From positions 52,525-116,524 of IMG/VR virus record IMGVR_UViG_3300009194_000005: DNA of 64,000 nt; one strand, given 5' to 3'. Source of the stretch: a virus. Below are positions 60,960-64,000 of the stretch, one piece after another. The stretch's first letter is position 1; every line of letters begins with the position of its first letter. Position numbers and translations under genes: made by a program. Below the pieces are notes generated by a model, which ran no database searches, was not told the DNA's origin, and was given only the letters and a program-made list of their open reading frames with translations.

Positions 60960-62210
60960 CTATGAAGCTAACTTCATATTGTCGTGGGTATCGGTACTTT
61001 CTGTTACGAGTTCTCGAAAGGGTTCGAGCAGTTGGTCCATCAGAATAATGGTCGGTTCTACTACTTTCATTACCTCACGTTCAGTCTTTGGATCATGGTA
61101 GTAAGTGAGGGGTTGAGTATCCGTGTACCGAGACCACCACCGCTTAATTTCGGGCGTGTCCTCGCGCTGTGTAAGTGGTAGCGCCCATATAAAACACTCA
61201 TTGAGGATACGGTACACGGCCTGTGCACAAAGGTCCGGCCGACAACGGGCAAGGCCAATTCCGTCTTTTATTAGAGTTTCCGATGTCAACACACTCGCGC
61301 TAACAATGGCGGCCAAAAAGACGGTATCTGGCGCGACCTCCAACAACCATGCCATGCCGTCGACACCCAACAACTGGGTCCAAATCACCAAAGCGTGTTG
61401 CCATAACAGGTCAGGCTCACCCACGATGATCTGGTAGGGATTGGCGTAATGGTAATACCCATCCAGCCATGTATTCCCCAGCGCAGAACACCACTTATGA
61501 GCAAGTCGTTCCCATTCGGCGACCAGACCATACCGTTGGCTAGCAATTAACGCTAGGGTGGATTGGGTGTTATAAAACCCACGTATACCCGACACAACCA
61601 CCAGTTCCTGAAAAGCTGCTGCGTGTATTGTGGGTACCTCTCCCCAACGGAGTGACGCATCGCACCGAAATGTCAAGTGAGGGAGTCGGTGAGGCGTGGG
61701 AAGAAATCCCCCTGTGCAGGGACATCGTCCTATGCTGCTCTTAACATCCCATGGACTGGCCCTGGGATAGAGGATCTCCAATCCGTCATCGGTGATACTA
61801 ATGCGGTATGGCTTCTCATCCAAGACAATTGATGATTCCAGTACGTTATCATCAATCTGGAACCACACCCAACCCACATGACGGAGATAAAGACGGTTAT
61901 GTCCCGGATGGATCACGTGGTAATGGGTGGAAATCGGGGTATTGTCCTCCAGTTCCAGGTCCAACCACCACCGGGTCAGTAGATCGTTTTTAAAGACTGG
62001 CCAATCAATTAAACGGTCGAACCGCTTCTCGTAGAAGTTGGCTAAAACGTCATTGAGGTGGTTGTCTCCATCAGCGAAGGTCTTGATGGAGTTGTCCTCC
62101 AGGGCCTTCCGACATTGACTTTCTAACTCGGTCAGTAAAGCACGGATTCGCTCAAGACGTGCCTCAACATTCTCCCCTTGGGAGATAATGGTGACGGGAA
62201 CGCTACTCAT
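60960..62210 (-). CDS. Hypothetical protein, 416 aa
   Basis: 416 residues starting 26 nt upstream of phuZ and probably cotranscribed with it. An N-terminal coiled-coil-like helix (ARLERIRALLTELESQCRKA), then an alpha/beta domain rich in Trp and Tyr with CPCTGGFLPTPHRL near residue 165. No family recognised. Its place next to phuZ hints at a role in the same stage of infection, nothing more. Confidence 0.56.
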   Translation of the reverse strand: MSSVPVTIISQGENVEARLERIRALLTELESQCRKALEDNSIKTFADGDNHLNDVLANFYEKRFDRLIDWPVFKNDLLTRWWLDLELEDNTPISTHYHVIHPGHNRLYLRHVGWVWFQIDDNVLESSIVLDEKPYRISITDDGLEILYPRASPWDVKSSIGRCPCTGGFLPTPHRLPHLTFRCDASLRWGEVPTIHAAAFQELVVVSGIRGFYNTQSTLALIASQRYGLVAEWERLAHKWCSALGNTWLDGYYHYANPYQIIVGEPDLLWQHALVIWTQLLGVDGMAWLLEVAPDTVFLAAIVSASVLTSETLIKDGIGLARCRPDLCAQAVYRILNECFIWALPLTQREDTPEIKRWWSRYTDTQPLTYYHDPKTEREVMKVVEPTIILMDQLLEPFRELVTESTDTHDNMKLAS

Positions 62211-62578
62211 GGCGTCCTCCTCTTCGGGTCAGGATGGCAAAAAAGATGGGGGGACTTCGGTCCCCCCGGAGAGTGCAATGAGAACACGGTTTTTACGCTG
62301 CCGTCCCGGAGTGGAGGACGGCCTCTTCTGTCAACGTTTCACAACGGGACATCGGAGTAGGTTGGGGAGGCACCCACAGGATGGAGGCCCAGAGCAGAAG
62401 GAGCTGGGTACCTCCCCAAAACAGGTTGCCGGGACTTAACCCCTTTATCTTCTTTCGAAGTGCTAGACTGCCCGGCGGCATCTAAGAGGGAACCAACGGA
62501 GGAGTAGAGAGAACACGCTGAGGGAGTCCGGAGGAAGGGTACTCAGCACATCATTCTCACCCCCAGTATTTTTATACT
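62211..62578 (-). other. About 370 bases without a convincing gene; possible small transcript
   Basis: On the minus strand a TATAAAAATACTG motif (62564-62576) and a strong terminator (GGGGGGAC TTCG GTCCCCCC, 62248-62267, then ATCTTTTTTG) enclose about 300 nt. Inside is a complementary pair GGGGAGGTACCCA / TGGGTGCCTCCCC (near 62347-62415) that could fold a long hairpin. A 62-codon frame (62293-62481) has a hydrophobic run but no ribosome-binding site. A small RNA or a very small protein gene are both possible. Confidence 0.4.
62564..62576 (-). promoter_or_regulatory. TATAAAAATACTG motif
   Basis: Identical 13-mer to that at 9838-9850, on the same strand, upstream of the gene-poor stretch ending at the terminator 62248-62267. 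Confidence 0.45.
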
Positions 62579-62770
62579 TCAACCGTGATGACGTAGCCGC
62601 TTGAGGCGTTTTCGTTTACGCCGTTCCTCGGCCAGTGCCAGTCTTCGTTGGGACTCTTCAAACGACCGTTGGTCGCGTTCTTTTGGCACTCGTGTTTTAT
62701 CGGCGGGCATAGGACCAGACGCCATCGCTGCCAGCGCATGGACCAGGTACTCTGTTCCAGGATCTCTCAT
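62579..62770 (-). CDS. Small basic protein, 63 aa
   Basis: 63 residues ending in a strongly basic helix (LALAEERRKRKRLKRLRHHG), which suggests nucleic acid or polyanion binding. ATG overlaps the stop of the gene before it (TAATG). No known family. Confidence 0.5.
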   Translation of the reverse strand: MRDPGTEYLVHALAAMASGPMPADKTRVPKERDQRSFEESQRRLALAEERRKRKRLKRLRHHG

Positions 62771-62922
62771 TATCCATTCTCCGCCGTGTGAGGGTCTTTC
62801 GGGAGCTCCCCTGGGGGTAAGGTCCGCCCACGCTTCCTTGCCGCCTCACGACGCTGCTCACGCGCTCTGAAGCGCGGATTGTGTTTCACCTTGTCACGAA
62901 TACTCGGGGGAAGTTGATTCAT
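62770..62922 (-). CDS. Very small basic protein, 50 aa
   Basis: 50 codons from ATG 62920-62922 with AGGAG 7 nt upstream, ending in TAATG with the next gene. Sequence MNQLPPSIRDKVKHNPRFRA, then an Arg-rich part. It overlaps the end of the upstream gene by 29 nt. The good ribosome-binding site and coupling on both sides support it as real. Confidence 0.5.
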   Translation of the reverse strand: MNQLPPSIRDKVKHNPRFRAREQRREAARKRGRTLPPGELPKDPHTAENG

Positions 62923-63214
62923 CGCTATTCTCCTCAGAGACAGGTTGATGACGTTGGGTTTCTGTGCGTAAGATAGAGAGCATTTCGCGCCACCGGCGTC
63001 GTGTTACCCCAGGGGGGAACTCACCCTCCTGAATGAGGTACTCCACTGCTCGACCAATGGTTATAATACCTGCCATCTGTGATCGATCCACTAACGTCTT
63101 ACGGCCCAGGTACACCGCCGTCAATGCACTTGTGGCAACATCAGGGTTGATCCCCATCCGGGAAAGTACAAACCGCTGAAGTTCTATATCGCCATAGATA
63201 TTGTCCTTATCCAT
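62894..63214 (-). CDS. Hypothetical protein, 106 aa
   Basis: ATG at 63214 with AGGAGG 5 nt upstream. 106 residues (MDKDNIYGDIELQRFVLSRM ...), helical, with RRRWREMLSILRTETQRHQP near the end. First gene of a three-gene leftward unit. No known family. Confidence 0.52.
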   Translation of the reverse strand: MDKDNIYGDIELQRFVLSRMGINPDVATSALTAVYLGRKTLVDRSQMAGIITIGRAVEYLIQEGEFPPGVTRRRWREMLSILRTETQRHQPVSEENSDESTSPEYS

Positions 63215-64000
63215 AACCTCCTCCTCAGGATGGCATAAACGACATCCCATCAGGATGCCTAATTTGATAAAGCATAAAAATACGGGGAAACTACTATCCT
63301 ACGATGATTACGGGTACTCTCTTCTAGAGTATAATTAAGGGGCCCTCCGGGCCCCGACTTGAAATCGGAACTCGTCGCTATCGCTCCTCGTCTTTATAGC
63401 AAATCATTAAACATCTTCAGTATTTTTAAAATCATTTCCCTAACCAAGCGTTAGGAAGTGTCTCACCTTTGCGTTCGTTCCTCACTTCAAGGTTCAACAC
63501 CGATTCTCGAAATCATCCTTCTTACCCTTTCCTATTCTTCTATCCCATTAAATGATTTCTCAATCGAGGATCGAGAGGCGCCTGTCCCTTCGGGACGCCT
63601 CTCTCCCCGTGAGATCACTGCCCTTACTCCGTAAGGAAAGAATAAGGAGCGACGAGACAAGCTCGTCGGTGTTTAGTAAACACCTGATCCTCCCCCTCAG
63701 TATTCCTTGGGTCTTACATACGGTCGAGAATCGACCAGAAGACCCAAGGAATACTTTCGGGGTAACCCCATTATCTTTATCCTGATAAACCATCACGATA
63801 GGTAGGCTTCGCCCCTATCGGAGTCACTGTCCTTTATCCAACTATCTGACCGCATATGCGGGAAAACGTATATGTCTCCTTATAAGGCGTTCTGAGCGTT
63901 TTTATCGCCTACCCAGTACCTATGGGTATCCCTGGGAGTGAATAACGCTCATACTTCGTCTGTGGTGGACGTAACCTTATCCCCGATGGTTACCTGTGAC
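63215..64000. other. Long non-coding region with many hairpins
   Basis: No convincing gene in 786 nt. Perfect or near-perfect inverted repeats lie close together: GGGGCCC/GGGCCCC near 63341, GAGAGGCG/CGCCTCTC (63573-63603), CGACGAG/CTCGTCG (63650-63668), GGTGTTT/AAACACC (63668-63684), a 17-bp stem with an inner GGTCGA/TCGACC (63699-63755), CGATAGG/CCTATCG (63796-63820) and CCCAG/CTGGG near 63913-63936. A CAGTATTTTTAAA motif is at 63418. It may be a structured RNA, an origin or a packaging region. It continues to the window edge. Confidence 0.55.
63699..63755. repeat. 17-bp perfect inverted repeat
   Basis: AGTATTCCTTGGGTCTT pairs with AAGACCCAAGGAATACT. The loop contains a second stem GGTCGA GAA TCGACC. 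It is the longest perfect stem I found in the window and has no T-tract on either side. Confidence 0.75.

Noticed and set aside
63560-63796. 78-codon minus-strand frame
   Set aside because: It consists of the inverted repeats of the structured region and lacks a ribosome-binding site.
1-64000. tRNA genes, CRISPR arrays, insertion sequences
   Set aside because: I looked for T-loop-like GGTTCRANYC segments with acceptor stems, regularly spaced direct repeats and transposase motifs, and found none that held up. The two reverse transcriptases are DGR enzymes, not retrons or group II introns.

Overview
The window is a 64 kb piece of a jumbo bacteriophage of the nucleus-forming, phiKZ-like type (Chimalliviridae). 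The diagnostic genes are a PhuZ-type tubulin (59995-60933), a very probable chimallin (ChmA) phage-nucleus shell protein (41423-43321), and several multisubunit RNA polymerase pieces: a beta' N-terminal subunit, a beta subunit and two different beta' C-terminal subunits. Read right to left, PhuZ, ChmA, beta' N, beta, beta' C, SF2 helicase and a second beta' C appear in the order I remember for phiKZ gp39, gp54, gp55, gp71-73, gp74, gp75 and gp80. Most genes are on the minus strand. The host cannot be read from the sequence. I recognised no tRNA, rRNA, CRISPR array or insertion sequence.

Layout. 1-2482: small minus-strand genes and an HExxH metallopeptidase-like protein. 2625-5675: a plus-strand unit with the exonuclease/motif A half of a family B DNA polymerase (interrupted by a group I intron) and small genes. 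5824-12051: a tail-fibre-like C-type-lectin protein, small proteins, a triple GIY-YIG protein and a beta' C-terminal subunit. 12220-14729: a plus-strand structural unit with a candidate -1 frameshift. 14767-18271: diversity-generating retroelement 1 (DGR1). 18381-25194: helicase and beta'/beta genes. 25279-37198: conserved structural and replication-type genes, including SSB-like and SbcD-like proteins. 37211-43908: intron-riddled beta' gene and ChmA. 44013-50554: the motif B/C half of the DNA polymerase and DGR2. 50736-62210: many small genes, a second GIY-YIG protein and PhuZ. 62211-64000: small genes and a highly structured non-coding stretch.

Three things stand out. First, five group I introns interrupt polymerase genes exactly at active-site codons. 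In the beta' gene the catalytic NADFDGD motif is divided over three exons, the middle one only 9 nt (Phe-Asp-Gly). Second, two complete and distinct DGRs (target, Avd, template repeat, reverse transcriptase) sit 33 kb apart. All 27 template/variable differences (11 + 16) fall at adenines of the coding strand. Third, the family B DNA polymerase is divided into two genes about 41 kb apart on opposite strands.

Transcription appears to use at least two repeated upstream motifs: CTATATYAY before beta, ChmA and others, which resembles the phiKZ early promoter, and TATAAAAATACTG. Many operons end in clear hairpin terminators. Functional calls rest on motifs and remembered family features, since no database search was possible.
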